Notes: generated from the sequence alone by a model not told the origin. A stretch of DNA of 64,000 nt from an uncultured Rhodospirillaceae bacterium (GCA_943787205.1 CALSLN010000008.1:62001-126000), one strand, 5' to 3'; counted from the first letter of the stretch, positions 18,453 to 27,782 are shown. A program made the numbers and translations.

Positions 18453-18482
18453 AGGCGCCGGTGCATAGGCGCCTTTTTTTTT
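18453..18482 (+). terminator. Strong intrinsic terminator (plus strand)
   Basis: AGGCGCC (18453-18459) pairs with GGCGCCT (18468-18474), 8-base loop, followed by nine T residues. It lies 178 bases after the FGE-fold gene stop. A second small GC hairpin (about 18418-18434, GGCGGC/GCCGTC) precedes it, so the pair could also be the 3' end of a small RNA starting in 18276-18420. Confidence 0.8.
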
Positions 18483-18502
18483 AAGATTTGGGGTTTCGCA
18501 GC

Positions 18503-18739
18503 TTAGCCGCGTTTGGGCGGCTTCATGACTTCGCCAGCGGAGACCATCGTTCCAGCGCAGAACAGGCAGGCCAAAACAATGACCGGCACAGGATCATCCA
18601 AGCTCGCCAGCAGCACACCACCACACATGAAAAAGCCGACAACGCAGCACACGCAGACAATCGACATGGTGAGGCTTTCTAGCCATGTGCACAGCGTGTG
18701 ACTTGTGCCCTGAGGCTCTTTGTTTTTCGCGTTTCTCAT
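18503..18739 (-). CDS. Small membrane protein, Cys-rich, unknown function
   Basis: 78 residues with two hydrophobic segments; the first is unusually Cys-rich (IVCVCCVVGFFMCGG), the second is PVIVLACLFCAGTMVSA. ATG at 18739 is supported by GGAGG eight bases upstream. The frame is open further to 18928, but that extension is Arg-rich and lacks a better ribosome site, so I treat it as noncoding. A small hairpin sits directly before the ribosome site. Converges with the FGE-fold gene. Family not recognised. Confidence 0.6.
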   Translation of the reverse strand: MRNAKNKEPQGTSHTLCTWLESLTMSIVCVCCVVGFFMCGGVLLASLDDPVPVIVLACLFCAGTMVSAGEVMKPPKRG

Positions 18740-19057
18740 CGTCGTCCTCCAACCCGTTATCGGGTTTGGTTTTTTTGACTTTCGGTTCTCTGATGGTCGG
18801 CCAAAACAAACGCGGCTTAGCACTCGACCATCAACGCATCTCAATGCCCGCAGGTTGCAAACTGGCATGCGACCAAAGCGCGTGATTGGACTCTGACGAA
18901 AAAAGGTTAATAGGCCGTTTCGCACCAAAACCTCAGTTTTCGGCGCTATTTAGGGCCCCATCCCTCGCGATTTTGTGAACATGCGCCCGCTATGCCTTGA
19001 ACTGAGCGCGTGGCACGGTCTTCGTTCGGCAACCACAAACGGTAGAGATGGTTTAGT
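18740..19057. other. 318-base intergenic stretch
   Basis: No convincing gene. It contains a small hairpin AACCCG-TTAT-CGGGTT at 18751-18766. On the plus strand this is followed by TGG and seven T residues, so it could act as a terminator; on the minus strand it lies immediately before the GGAGG ribosome site of the small membrane protein, so it could also be a leader element. The rest (18780-19057) must hold the promoter of that gene and of the former phosphate-permease gene; no clear -35/-10 pair was identified. Confidence 0.5.
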
Positions 19058-19378
19058 ATGATCACGACGCTGGCGATTCTATTTGGTGTTTTCCTGGCCT
19101 ACGCCAACGGCGCGAACGACAACTTTAAAGGCGTCGCTACCCTGTTCGGCAGCGGCACAGCCGGATACCGAGGCGCCTTACTATGGGCCACAGCAACCAC
19201 CTTTGCTGGATCTCTCGCCGCCGGAATCCTGGGACAAACCAAATCTGTCGAGCATCGAATGGTATGCCCGGACGGAAGAGCCCGCGCCGATGAAGGCGGG
19301 GGTCCTAGGAACAGCCACGGCCTAGCGGCGGTGGCCTATGGTCACGCCGCAAAGCCTGGCTCATTATTGCCGGAGTGA
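19058..19378 (+). pseudogene. Remnant of a PiT-family phosphate permease (N-terminus only)
   Basis: The first 65 or so residues match the N-terminus of inorganic phosphate transporters of the PiT family: FLAYANGANDNFKGVATLFG and GALLWATATTFAGSLAAG. Functional members are above 300 residues. After about 19250 the frame has no permease character and ends at residue 106; the rest of the transporter is not in any frame downstream. So the gene was truncated by a deletion or replacement. The following 146 bases up to the FAD-oxidase start hold nothing I recognise. Confidence 0.75.
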
Positions 19379-19524
19379 ATGGTAACTGTGTGCGCAGTCA
19401 CCAACAAAATTGCATGCAAAAATTTGTGATACTAAACTGATCGACAAAGGCCTGCCGCATCAAGCTTGGCAGAGCAGAAATTAGGGAAATGCCCCACGAC
19501 TCAGGGGTTTAGGGAGGCACACCT

Positions 19525-21117
19525 ATGAATACGCAAGCTGTGGCAGCGGACGAAGCACTCGTCGCGCAATTGAAGCAAATTGTTGGTAACGATCACGTTT
19601 TAACGGAAGAAAAAGACCGTGATTTTTTCTCGACCGATCTTAGCGGCCGTGATCGTGAGATTGCGGCTGTTGTGATTCAACCGGGAACGACGGAAGAGCT
19701 TGCTGCCGCTGTTGAGGCGGCCGTAAAGGCCGGCTTATCGATCGTCGCACGCGGCGGTGGCATGTCGTACACCTCCGGTTATACGCCCGAGCGCCCCGAT
19801 ACAATGCTGATCGATATGCTGCGTATCAATCGGATTCTCGAGATCAATGTCGATGATATGTACGTCGCTGTCGAATGCGGCTGTACATGGAAAACGTTGT
19901 ACGAAGCTCTCGCTGAAAAGGGTGTTCGGACACCTTACTGGGGTCCGCTATCGGGCAAATACGCGACCGTCGGCGGTGCGTTGTCCCAGAACAGTTTGTT
20001 CCACGGCTCAGGTATTCACGGCACCGTGGCGGACAGTGTTATTGGATTGGAAGTGGTCCTGCCATCGGGAGAAATTCTGCAGACAGGGTCCGGTGCCCAC
20101 AAAACGTCAAACGGATTCTGGCGTCATTTCGGCCCCGACATGACGGGGATATTTACCGCAGACACCGGAGCGTTCGGTGTTAAGTCCGTGGCGACATTTC
20201 GCCTCCTCGATATCCAACCGTCGACCGCGTATATGGCTTTCAAATTCGATACGCTGGCTGACGTGCTCAAGGCACAGACGCGCATCGCTAGACTAAAAAT
20301 CGCATCCGAATGTTACATGTTTGACCCGTACTACAACGCAGGATTTGAGAAGCAGGGCATAACGTTCTCTGAGGGTATTTCGATCGTCGGCAAGGTCGCG
20401 CGTAAAGGCGGGCTCAAAGGGTTGGCCTCTGCTGCAAAGATGGCAGCGACAGGGCAGAAGCTGCTCAAAGATGTGCAGTACTCCATGCATATGACGTTTG
20501 ACGCGCTGACAGATGTCATCGCCAACGAGCATCAAGAAATTGCAGCTGAAATTTGTCTCGAAGAAAATGGCACTGAAATGGATAACACCATTCCGAAAGT
20601 GTTTAGGGCCGAGCCCTTTGGCGGCGTTCGCACCCTTCTTCTTGGCCCAGACGGCGAACTCTGGGTGCCTGTGCACGGGTTCTTCCCACTATCTCGCGCT
20701 GTAGAAGCAGGTGCGGCGACCGAAAAATGGATGGAAGAAAAACGCCCGATTTTTGAGAAGTATGACATCAAAACATCCTACCTAACGTGTTTTGCTGGCG
20801 CGGAATTTGTCATTGAGCCAAGCTTCTATTGGAAAGATAAGCTCGGCGACTTCCGTCTTAGTTTGATAGAGGAAGAGTTTGCTGAGAAATGGAAAGACAT
20901 CCCCGAAGATGTGGAGAAGCGCGAGGTTGTTCTGCAGTTGCGCGAGGAGTTGCGCGACTTGTTCGATAGCCTCGGTGCGGGGCATCTGCAAATTGGCAAG
21001 TTTTACAACTTCTCGAGCCTCATGAAGAATGACTCGCTGTGGAAGTTATTGAACGGCGTTAAAGGCATCGTTGATCCAGACCGCAAGGTCAATCCTGGTT
21101 CACTTGGTCTAAGGTAG
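19525..21117 (+). CDS. FAD-binding oxidase/dehydrogenase (FAD_binding_4, GlcD-like)
   Basis: 530 residues. The PCMH-type FAD domain is clear: VIQPGTTEELAAAVEAA near residue 50, the diphosphate loop ARGGGMSYTSG near 75, TVGGALSQNSLFHGSG near 150, and GAFGVKSVATFRLLD. The C-terminal half is a FAD-linked oxidase cap ending in KVNPGSLGLR. Such enzymes oxidise hydroxy acids, alcohols or phenols; substrate unknown. ATG with GGGAGG upstream. The alpha/beta hydrolase 30 bases downstream is likely co-transcribed, so it may act on an ester or the product of the same compound. Confidence 0.85.
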   Translation: MNTQAVAADEALVAQLKQIVGNDHVLTEEKDRDFFSTDLSGRDREIAAVVIQPGTTEELAAAVEAAVKAGLSIVARGGGMSYTSGYTPERPDTMLIDMLRINRILEINVDDMYVAVECGCTWKTLYEALAEKGVRTPYWGPLSGKYATVGGALSQNSLFHGSGIHGTVADSVIGLEVVLPSGEILQTGSGAHKTSNGFWRHFGPDMTGIFTADTGAFGVKSVATFRLLDIQPSTAYMAFKFDTLADVLKAQTRIARLKIASECYMFDPYYNAGFEKQGITFSEGISIVGKVARKGGLKGLASAAKMAATGQKLLKDVQYSMHMTFDALTDVIANEHQEIAAEICLEENGTEMDNTIPKVFRAEPFGGVRTLLLGPDGELWVPVHGFFPLSRAVEAGAATEKWMEEKRPIFEKYDIKTSYLTCFAGAEFVIEPSFYWKDKLGDFRLSLIEEEFAEKWKDIPEDVEKREVVLQLREELRDLFDSLGAGHLQIGKFYNFSSLMKNDSLWKLLNGVKGIVDPDRKVNPGSLGLR

Positions 21118-21146
21118 AGGCCAGCACGGCTCAAGGGGGAATGCAT

Positions 21147-21939
21147 ATGTCGAGTATCAGTAAAGGGTACGCGGATACGTCTGGCGGCCAAGTGCATTAT
21201 CACCACGTTGCCGGTGACGGCGTGCCTGTCGTGTTTTTGCACCAGACCGCAAGCTCCGGAAAGATGTACTACGACGTCATGGATCGATTGTCTGATCGGG
21301 CTCTGTACGCGATTGACACGCCTGGGTTTGGCGGGTCGTTTGATCCCGAAGACATGCCGTCCATGCCGCAGTATGGTGCATGGGTTTTAGAGGCATTGGA
21401 TTCAATCGGGATTCAGGGTTTTCATCTCTTTGGCCATCATACTGGCGCATGCATTGCGGCGGAAATAACTACGGCTCAGCCCAAGCGCGTTAAGACGTGC
21501 ATGATGATTGGTCCAGTGCCACTCACCAAAGAAGAGCGTGAAGCCTTCCGTGAGCATTACTCGACGCCAATGTCTCCGGACGCCAAAGGCGAGTATCTCA
21601 AAACCACATGGGATTACTTGCAAGGTCTGGGCGCTCATTCAAATCTTGAGTTGCATCACCGCGAATTCATCGACACCTGCAGCGCGTACATGGGTCGGTT
21701 CAAGGCCTATTCGGCAGTTTGGGATCAAGATTTCACGACCCTGTTCAAGGATATCGCATGCCCTCTGCTTCTTATGTGCGCGCCTGACGACGTTCTGATT
21801 GATTATCTCGATCGCGCCAAGGAAATGAAGCCGGGACGCGGAGAGTCTTTTGCTGAGTGGCGCGAATTTTGAACCTGATCAAGATCCGGATGGCACAGCC
21901 AATGCAATTCGTGATTTTCTTACAAAGCACGACGGGTAG
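21147..21939 (+). pseudogene. Alpha/beta hydrolase, frame broken near the C-terminus
   Basis: Alpha/beta hydrolase fold. VVFLHQTASSGKMYYD is the oxyanion region, LYAIDTPGFGGS follows, and the nucleophile elbow is FGHHTGA, with His where Ser is usual (a variant I believe occurs in relatives). The continuous frame ends at 21872; removing one base at 21841-21845 gives SLLLSGANFEPDQDPDGTAN and a stop at 21939, about 263 residues, which is family length. ATG at 21147 is better spaced from the AGGGGGA than the ATG at 21141. Lesion of the same single-insertion type seen in pheT and lepA. Confidence 0.7.
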
Positions 21940-22153
21940 CTCTTCTGTGATGTTCGAGAAATTTGCGGATGCCTACCTGGCCCCTCATGAGCCTCTCCAT
22001 GCCCCACTACGCAGCCGTCATTAAGGCATTATCGGGACGGCACAATCTGACCTAAATCAGATGTCCGCTTGTAGCTAATTGCAGACATAATGAGGTATCT
22101 TTGACTCAACATCTTTGTGAACCAACGCGTTAATCCCTAAAGAAGTGACACCT

Positions 22154-22942
22154 ATGCGCACCATAAATTTCATCCGATCCACGTTGATCGCATGCACCGC
22201 GGGCTCCGTCCTTCTGCTCGCCGGGGCCGCGAGTGCTCAACTAGACAACCCGACCCCGTTCCAGCAACGGGTCATCGAGGCCATGAACGGCGACATCCGG
22301 ACAGACAAAGATCGCGCCCGTGATGCCAATCGTATGCCAGCCGAGGTGCTCGAATTCTTCCGCATGCGTGAGGACATGAAAGTCCTTGAGGTCTTACCTG
22401 GGGGCGGTTGGTACACGAAAATTCTTGGCCCCGTACTGAAAGACAACGGCAAACTTTACGTCACGCATCCGCCGGGGCTTTATCAAGATATATTCCAGCC
22501 GACGGGTGCGCTTGCCGGACTCGAGAACGTCGAAGAAATCGACTGGAACGGATACCCTAGTCCGACGGGTGGATTCTTTGATCCGTCAGGTGAATGGGAT
22601 ATTGAGCCCGTCGATCTTGTCCTGACCTTTCGCAACTACCACAATTTCTCATCTGAAGACCGTATGGCTGTGAATGAATCCTCATACGATGCGCTAAAGC
22701 CTGGCGTCTACTACGGCATCGTAGACCACACGCGCCGGCATATGGAGCCGGGCAATGAGGAAAATGGCAGACGGGTCGACCCGGTCCTGAATATTAAGGA
22801 AGTCTTGGACGCGGGATTCATCTTCGTCGATTTCACAGACGTGCTTGCGCGACCGCAAGACGCGCTCGCTCTTGAAGTCGCAAATCCAGCCGTAACAGGG
22901 CAGTCGGACCGCTACACGCTGCTCTTTCAAAAGCCGGAATAA
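22154..22942 (+). CDS. Exported SAM-dependent methyltransferase-like protein (COG4798 type)
   Basis: 262 residues with a signal peptide (residues 1-28, ending ASAQ), unusual for a methyltransferase. The Rossmann segment is MKVLEVLPGGGWYTKILGPVL; later DLVLTFRNYHNF and ALKPGVYYGIVDHTRR fit class I methyltransferases. Exported homologues exist as 'predicted methyltransferase'; whether SAM reaches them is unknown. ATG at 22154 is preferred over an upstream GTG (22145) because AAGAAG is well placed. Stands alone; it converges with the sugar dehydrogenase gene. Confidence 0.78.
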   Translation: MRTINFIRSTLIACTAGSVLLLAGAASAQLDNPTPFQQRVIEAMNGDIRTDKDRARDANRMPAEVLEFFRMREDMKVLEVLPGGGWYTKILGPVLKDNGKLYVTHPPGLYQDIFQPTGALAGLENVEEIDWNGYPSPTGGFFDPSGEWDIEPVDLVLTFRNYHNFSSEDRMAVNESSYDALKPGVYYGIVDHTRRHMEPGNEENGRRVDPVLNIKEVLDAGFIFVDFTDVLARPQDALALEVANPAVTGQSDRYTLLFQKPE

Positions 22943-22970
22943 AACACCTGACTTGATGGAAACGCAGGCT

Positions 22971-23007
22971 GCCAGGGCACAGTGGTTTTACGCCGCAATG
23001 CCCTGGC
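22971..23007. terminator. Inverted repeat between convergent genes, terminator-like
   Basis: GCCAGGGCA (22971-22979) pairs perfectly with TGCCCTGGC (22999-23007); loop 19 bases. It lies in the 109 bases between two convergent genes. There is no strong T run on either side, so termination is plausible but not certain. Confidence 0.45.
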
Positions 23008-23051
23008 AAAGCCTTCTTTCCGATCATTAGAATTACGACACGCCTTCATAC

Positions 23052-24191
23052 TCAACCGCCAGGGCGGACCTGAATGACGCGGCCATCCTGGCTGTCGGTG
23101 AGCAGATACAAGTATCCGTCGGGCCCTGTGCGCACTTCGCGGAACCGCTCTTCAACTTCGGCAAACAGGGTTTCCTGGTCGCGCACGGCTCCGTTGTCCA
23201 TGTCGAGGCGCCGCACGGTCATGTTTGCCAAGGCAGCGACAAAGATATCACCCTGCCACGCGGGAAAAGCATCACCGGTGTAGAGCGTCATTCCGCTGGG
23301 CGCGATGGACGGCACCCAATACTCGATGGGAATTTCCATACCCGGGCGCTCCTCAAACGGAGAGATGCGCGCACCGGAATAATCCAGCCCGTAGGTCGCA
23401 ACCGGCCAGCCGTAATTCTTGCCCGGTTCAATGATGTTCAACTCGTCGCCGCCCATGGGACCGTGCTCATGCAGGTACACGCGCCCTGACTCCGCATCAA
23501 CGAGGAGCCCTTGCGGGTTGCGGTGACCGTAGGACCAGACCTCCGGGCGCGCATCCTCTATCCCAATGAACGGGTTGTCGTCAGGAATGGAGCCATCGTC
23601 ATTGAGCCGGATGGTTTTGCCGAAGTTGTTGTCCAGCAACTGCGCCCGCTCGCGATGAATGAAGTCATCTCCGGTGGTGATCAGCAGTTTGCCGTCCGCC
23701 ATAAAGGCGAGGCGCGCGCCAAAGTGGACGGGCGTTTCTTTCATCGGCGCGGAGCCGAAGATGACCTCGAGATTAGACAGCGCGCCGTCTGCATACTCGG
23801 CCCGGGCCACGCGCAGTTGGTTGGCTAAGCTATCCCCCTCTTGATGGGCATAGGACAGATACACAAGGCGGTTGTCAGCAAAGTCTGGGTGAAGGCGGAT
23901 GTCCATGAGCCCCCCCTGTCCCACAGCATAGGTCTCCGGCACGCCGGTCACGGGGTCTGGCAAGAGCGCGCCGTCGCGAATAACGCGCAACCGCCCCTCC
24001 CGCTCAGTCACCAAAACGTCGCCGTCAGGGAGGAAGGCCAAGCTCCAGGGAAAAGCCAAACCCTCAGCCAGGGTGTGCAGCGTATAATCAGCCGCACGGC
24101 TGGCGCTGTGAGACCCACTGACCATAAGCGCGCAGATGACAGCAAATAGGGTCGCTTTGAAAGTTGCTTTAAAAGTGGTGCGACTCATCAT
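23052..24191 (-). CDS. Exported PQQ-dependent sugar dehydrogenase (YliI/soluble GDH type)
   Basis: 379-residue six-bladed beta-propeller with a signal peptide (residues 1-34). Family marks include FPWSLAFLPDGDVLVTER, GGLMDIRLHPDF, VHFGARLAF (catalytic His region), YGHRNPQGL and HEHGPMGGDELN. These enzymes oxidise aldoses with PQQ in the periplasm. The start overlaps the stop of the upstream membrane gene by 4 bases, so the two are coupled. The N-terminus has a short internal repeat (TFKATFKAT). No PQQ biosynthesis genes are in the window. Confidence 0.87.
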   Translation of the reverse strand: MMSRTTFKATFKATLFAVICALMVSGSHSASRAADYTLHTLAEGLAFPWSLAFLPDGDVLVTEREGRLRVIRDGALLPDPVTGVPETYAVGQGGLMDIRLHPDFADNRLVYLSYAHQEGDSLANQLRVARAEYADGALSNLEVIFGSAPMKETPVHFGARLAFMADGKLLITTGDDFIHRERAQLLDNNFGKTIRLNDDGSIPDDNPFIGIEDARPEVWSYGHRNPQGLLVDAESGRVYLHEHGPMGGDELNIIEPGKNYGWPVATYGLDYSGARISPFEERPGMEIPIEYWVPSIAPSGMTLYTGDAFPAWQGDIFVAALANMTVRRLDMDNGAVRDQETLFAEVEERFREVRTGPDGYLYLLTDSQDGRVIQVRPGG

Positions 24192-24661
24192 GTTGTTTCC
24201 TGTCTGGAGTATTTAGCAAAGACCCAGCCGCCAACGGCACCGGCAGCCCCTTGAGTGATCAACCCCATGGGGGTTTGCGCAAAGGCGAACATCGACGCAC
24301 CAAAGACAAAATAGGACGAGCCTAAGAACGCGAGGATCGCCATGCCCCCGGCCACCGCATAAATGACCGTGCGAAACCGGGGCAGAAAATACGACAGGGC
24401 CGCAGCGACGAGGAAGGCGATAAATAGGCCAACCCCAATAACCATGGCGTAGGAAAATCCGAAGGCCGGGCTGGGGATAAAGCCGAAGTTTATGAGGTCA
24501 TGCCAGGTGGTGGCGAGCCGGTCGACCAAGGGAATGTCGACCCCGATCCCAGCTAAGGCGGCGAGGACGAATTGCGTGCCAATGATGCACGCGACAGCTG
24601 TCGCAATAACCACGGCGGCGAAGAATGCAATGAAGGCGCGAATGATGCGTGAGAGGATCAT
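24188..24661 (-). CDS. Small polytopic membrane protein, unknown function
   Basis: 157 residues with four hydrophobic segments (about 8-36, 66-88, 92-115, 120-148) and little soluble sequence. Not recognised. It is translationally coupled to the PQQ-type dehydrogenase (ATGA overlap), so it may anchor or pass electrons from it, which is inference only. The amidohydrolase gene lies 61 bases upstream on the same strand. Confidence 0.65.
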   Translation of the reverse strand: MILSRIIRAFIAFFAAVVIATAVACIIGTQFVLAALAGIGVDIPLVDRLATTWHDLINFGFIPSPAFGFSYAMVIGVGLFIAFLVAAALSYFLPRFRTVIYAVAGGMAILAFLGSSYFVFGASMFAFAQTPMGLITQGAAGAVGGWVFAKYSRQETT

Positions 24662-24722
24662 AATAGAATACCTTAAGGCGTTATTTCAGCGTTTCAATGT
24701 TTGGCCGCTGTCTCTAGGCCTA

Positions 24723-26075
24723 TCAATCGTTAACGGGAAGGTCCAAGGCGCTTAGGTCAATTCTTTGACCTCCTTTGATGACGGTTTCAACCGTCGCAAA
24801 ATTTGCAACGTCATCTAGCGGATTCTCGCGCAACAGAATGAGGTCAGCAAGTTTTCCCCGCGTTACGGTTCCAAGGTCGTCGCCCTTGCCAATGTAAATA
24901 GCGGCGTTTCGTGTCGCGATGGTGATGATATCAAGCAAAGGAAGTCCAGCCGCGACATACAATTCTAATTCTTGCAAAGTCATGGGCCCATACGTCCGGT
25001 CACTGCCTAATGCGAGCAAGGCACCGGCCTCATGGAGTCGACGAAGGTTCTCCAGAATGTTGGGGATCAAAGGCTTAAACTGTTCGGGCATCCCGGATTT
25101 GCGATACCGTTCCCGCTCATCAACAGTTTGAAATTTAAAGGTGGCATCGTCCAGCGTGGCTTTAAACAGCGGCGTGTTAAACCAGCTTGCGTCGTCAGCA
25201 ATACGTGAAATGTTTGAGAACACAACAGCGGTCGTGGAAATCGGCACACGCCTGACGGTGACACTCTTCAGTGCTTCCTCATCCAGCAAATTGCGAAGCG
25301 GCGCATGCGCCAGATTATTAGTCCCGGCATCAATAACGGTTTGAAACTCTTCACGCCCATGAATGTGTGTGGTCACGCCATATCCTCGTTGATTGGCGTA
25401 GTGCATAACCTCTGTCAGAAGTTGGGGGAAAATCGGGATTAGCGCCTCGCTCCTCAAACTGTCTGGATCGATAACCAGTTTTATAAGGTCTGGACCGTAG
25501 GCGAGTGCGGCATCGAGTTTGGGTGCAACTTCAGCGCTGGACCCAATAATTTTAGGACCTTCATTGCTACCCCGGTTCCGCGGAAAATGGAGCGCCCAAC
25601 CAACTCCGAGAATCCGTGGACTTATAATTCGCCCCGCCTGTTCATCCGCCCGCAACGGAAAAATGAAATCTGGATCGTTGCCATGATCCATGACCGTCGT
25701 CACGCCGCTATATAGGAACGTATGGAGGGCTTTTATGGCGGCATCCCGATTATTCATGACACGGCCCAAAATCGTGCCACCTGCCAAATGAATGTGCGTG
25801 TCGATTAAGCCCGGCAGTAGGTATTTTCCTTCACCGTCGATAACCGTCGCATCCGTGGGTCTGCTGATTTCTCCGGGCGACACCAACGCGATACGGTCAT
25901 TCTCGATCAGGACAGAAGCACCAGGGAGAGGGCCTGCGCCCGTGCCATCGATGAGCGTAACGTTTTCAATGAGCAGGGAATCCGCCGCGACAGGGCTAAG
26001 CAACAGACCTGCCACCAAAAACTGGCTGAACACGATCTGGACGAGCTGCCTCATAGACCTCGATTGATGACTCAT
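24723..26075 (-). CDS. Exported metal-dependent amidohydrolase
   Basis: 450 residues with a signal peptide (residues about 9-31). Amidohydrolase-superfamily marks: GLIDTHIHLAGG (HxH metal motif), PDLIKLVIDPD (candidate carboxylated Lys), VTTHIHGREEF, LAHAPL, and LALGSDRTYG (catalytic Asp). The C-terminal beta sandwich ends with GTVTRGKLADLILL. Imidazolonepropionase-like or prolidase-like amide hydrolysis is likely. It begins 4 bases after the amine oxidase stop, indicating an operon: amine oxidation then amide/lactam hydrolysis of a nitrogenous compound is possible. Confidence 0.83.
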   Translation of the reverse strand: MSHQSRSMRQLVQIVFSQFLVAGLLLSPVAADSLLIENVTLIDGTGAGPLPGASVLIENDRIALVSPGEISRPTDATVIDGEGKYLLPGLIDTHIHLAGGTILGRVMNNRDAAIKALHTFLYSGVTTVMDHGNDPDFIFPLRADEQAGRIISPRILGVGWALHFPRNRGSNEGPKIIGSSAEVAPKLDAALAYGPDLIKLVIDPDSLRSEALIPIFPQLLTEVMHYANQRGYGVTTHIHGREEFQTVIDAGTNNLAHAPLRNLLDEEALKSVTVRRVPISTTAVVFSNISRIADDASWFNTPLFKATLDDATFKFQTVDERERYRKSGMPEQFKPLIPNILENLRRLHEAGALLALGSDRTYGPMTLQELELYVAAGLPLLDIITIATRNAAIYIGKGDDLGTVTRGKLADLILLRENPLDDVANFATVETVIKGGQRIDLSALDLPVND

Positions 26076-26078
26076 GGC

Positions 26079-27527
26079 CTACCCCAACGCATCCAGCACT
26101 TCGAACGCGGCGCGCTCGCCGGATTCCATGGCGCCTTCAAGGCCACGGGTGGATTGCGAGGTATGTTCTCCGGCAAAATGAATGGGGCCGGAGGGTTGCG
26201 CCATCGTCTCTTTGTATTTGGCAATCATGCCAGGCCGCCAATAGGCGTACATGCCACCGGCATAGGGGTCTTTCGCCCACGACCACGAGCGCGCGACGCG
26301 CACTTTACCTTTGGCCGCCGGTCTTGCGGCAACGAGGTCGGCGATGATGCGTGCCTCGGCTTGTTCCTTGGTCATGCGGTTGAGGAACTCTGCCAACCGC
26401 CCGGTTGAGAACACGTACATACCAACGGCTTCACCGTTCTCTGTCTGCGGACCCATCCGGCCTGGCGACGTATCCATCCACATGCCGGCGGGCAAGCCAT
26501 CGTTTTCCCAATAGGGCGCGTCCGTTTCGATAAAGGCATGGAAGCACGAGCCATACGGCATGGTTTGAATCGCTTCGGCTTGCAGGCCGGTGATGCGCGG
26601 ATCAAAGGTCACGAATTTCAAAGCCGAGAATGGCAGCGTGACGATCACTTTTTTGCCCGTAAACACGCGACCATCTTCCGCAACCACTTCAACACCTGCG
26701 CCACCGGTGCGGATGCCAGCAATGGGCGTGTTGCGATGAATAGCCCCAGTCATCGCGCTGGCCATGGCGTTGACCAAGCTTGAGTTACCACCCTCAACTT
26801 TCCAGAAGTTGGGGGGCTCGGGCTCGGATTGAGATTTTGCAAAATTCCACACGTGCATCATGTGCACCGACGACAACTCATCAATGGTGTGGCCGTAGCC
26901 CGGGTTGGTATCCATGCCCAGGCGGATTTCTGCTTCGCTATGCCCCTTCGCCAACATCATGTCGCGCAAGGAAACATCGTGCTGGGTGATGCTGGGTTCC
27001 CACCAGGATTCCAGATCATCGAACAGGCTGTACTTATCAATCATGCGGAAGCGATAGGCGGCAGGCGTTAGCGTTTTGGCGTCGCCCTGGAACGGATTGA
27101 GCGGATGATCTGCCCAGTCTTTGTTCAGGATGTTTGTGCCTTTAATGTGAATGTGGCTGCCGAAGCCGCTACCCTTCGCCGGAGAGCGCTTGACGCCAAG
27201 GCGGTCACAGAAATCGATAAAGCGCGCGTACATGGCACCGACGGATGACCCACCCGCCTCCGGCTTACCCGGCAAGTCGGTCATGGTGTAGCAGCGGCCG
27301 CCAATGCGGTCCTTCGCCTCAACAATCGTTGTCGTGTAGCCCTCGCTCTCGAGCCAACTGGCGGCGGTCAGCCCAGAAAGACCCGCGCCGACAATCACCA
27401 CATCCGCGCTATCAGCAGCTAGGGCGCGCTTAGACGTGAGCACATTGGTCGACAGCCCCGTCGCCAAAGCCGTGCCCGCCATCAAGCCAAGGCTGTTGCG
27501 TCGAGAAAGGTTAAAGGTGTTTGTCAT
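26079..27527 (-). CDS. Flavin amine oxidase, Tat-exported
   Basis: 482 residues. Twin-arginine signal NLSRRNSLGLMAG; FAD Rossmann motif VVIVGAGLSGLTAASWL near residue 43, then GGRCYT. The C-terminal FAD motif GPIHFAGEHTSQSTRGLEGAMES is intact. Acts on amines in the periplasm, producing aldehyde, ammonia/amine and H2O2. Paralog of the partial gene at 1-779. First gene of the run amine oxidase - amidohydrolase - membrane protein - sugar dehydrogenase. Confidence 0.87.
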   Translation of the reverse strand: MTNTFNLSRRNSLGLMAGTALATGLSTNVLTSKRALAADSADVVIVGAGLSGLTAASWLESEGYTTTIVEAKDRIGGRCYTMTDLPGKPEAGGSSVGAMYARFIDFCDRLGVKRSPAKGSGFGSHIHIKGTNILNKDWADHPLNPFQGDAKTLTPAAYRFRMIDKYSLFDDLESWWEPSITQHDVSLRDMMLAKGHSEAEIRLGMDTNPGYGHTIDELSSVHMMHVWNFAKSQSEPEPPNFWKVEGGNSSLVNAMASAMTGAIHRNTPIAGIRTGGAGVEVVAEDGRVFTGKKVIVTLPFSALKFVTFDPRITGLQAEAIQTMPYGSCFHAFIETDAPYWENDGLPAGMWMDTSPGRMGPQTENGEAVGMYVFSTGRLAEFLNRMTKEQAEARIIADLVAARPAAKGKVRVARSWSWAKDPYAGGMYAYWRPGMIAKYKETMAQPSGPIHFAGEHTSQSTRGLEGAMESGERAAFEVLDALG

Positions 27528-27782
27528 CGCGTTTCGCTCCGTCGCACCAGGTTAAATCGCATCGACTTAGAGAGTGTGCAGCGCGCGCACTCATTTGAAC
27601 GGGTCGAGTGGGGGTGTCGCCACATCCCACTGCCAAAATCTCAGTTAGGCCTCGACCTTACACCACTCTCTTCACCCATACTCGTTTGTAAAAGTTTTAG
27701 ACCGCTGATTCAAAAGACGAAAATCTCAAAAATCGAGTGGTGCATGGGCCCGTTCCACGCAAAATTCAGATTTTGTTTTCCG

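Noticed and set aside
18740..18928. Longer N-terminus for the small Cys-rich membrane protein
   Set aside because: The extension is Arg-rich, would mask the hydrophobic start and lacks the ribosome site present before ATG at 18739.
24151..24191. Short repeat TFKATFKAT in the signal region of the sugar dehydrogenase as a regulatory element
   Set aside because: A two-unit repeat in a signal peptide has no evident role; it is more likely a simple duplication.
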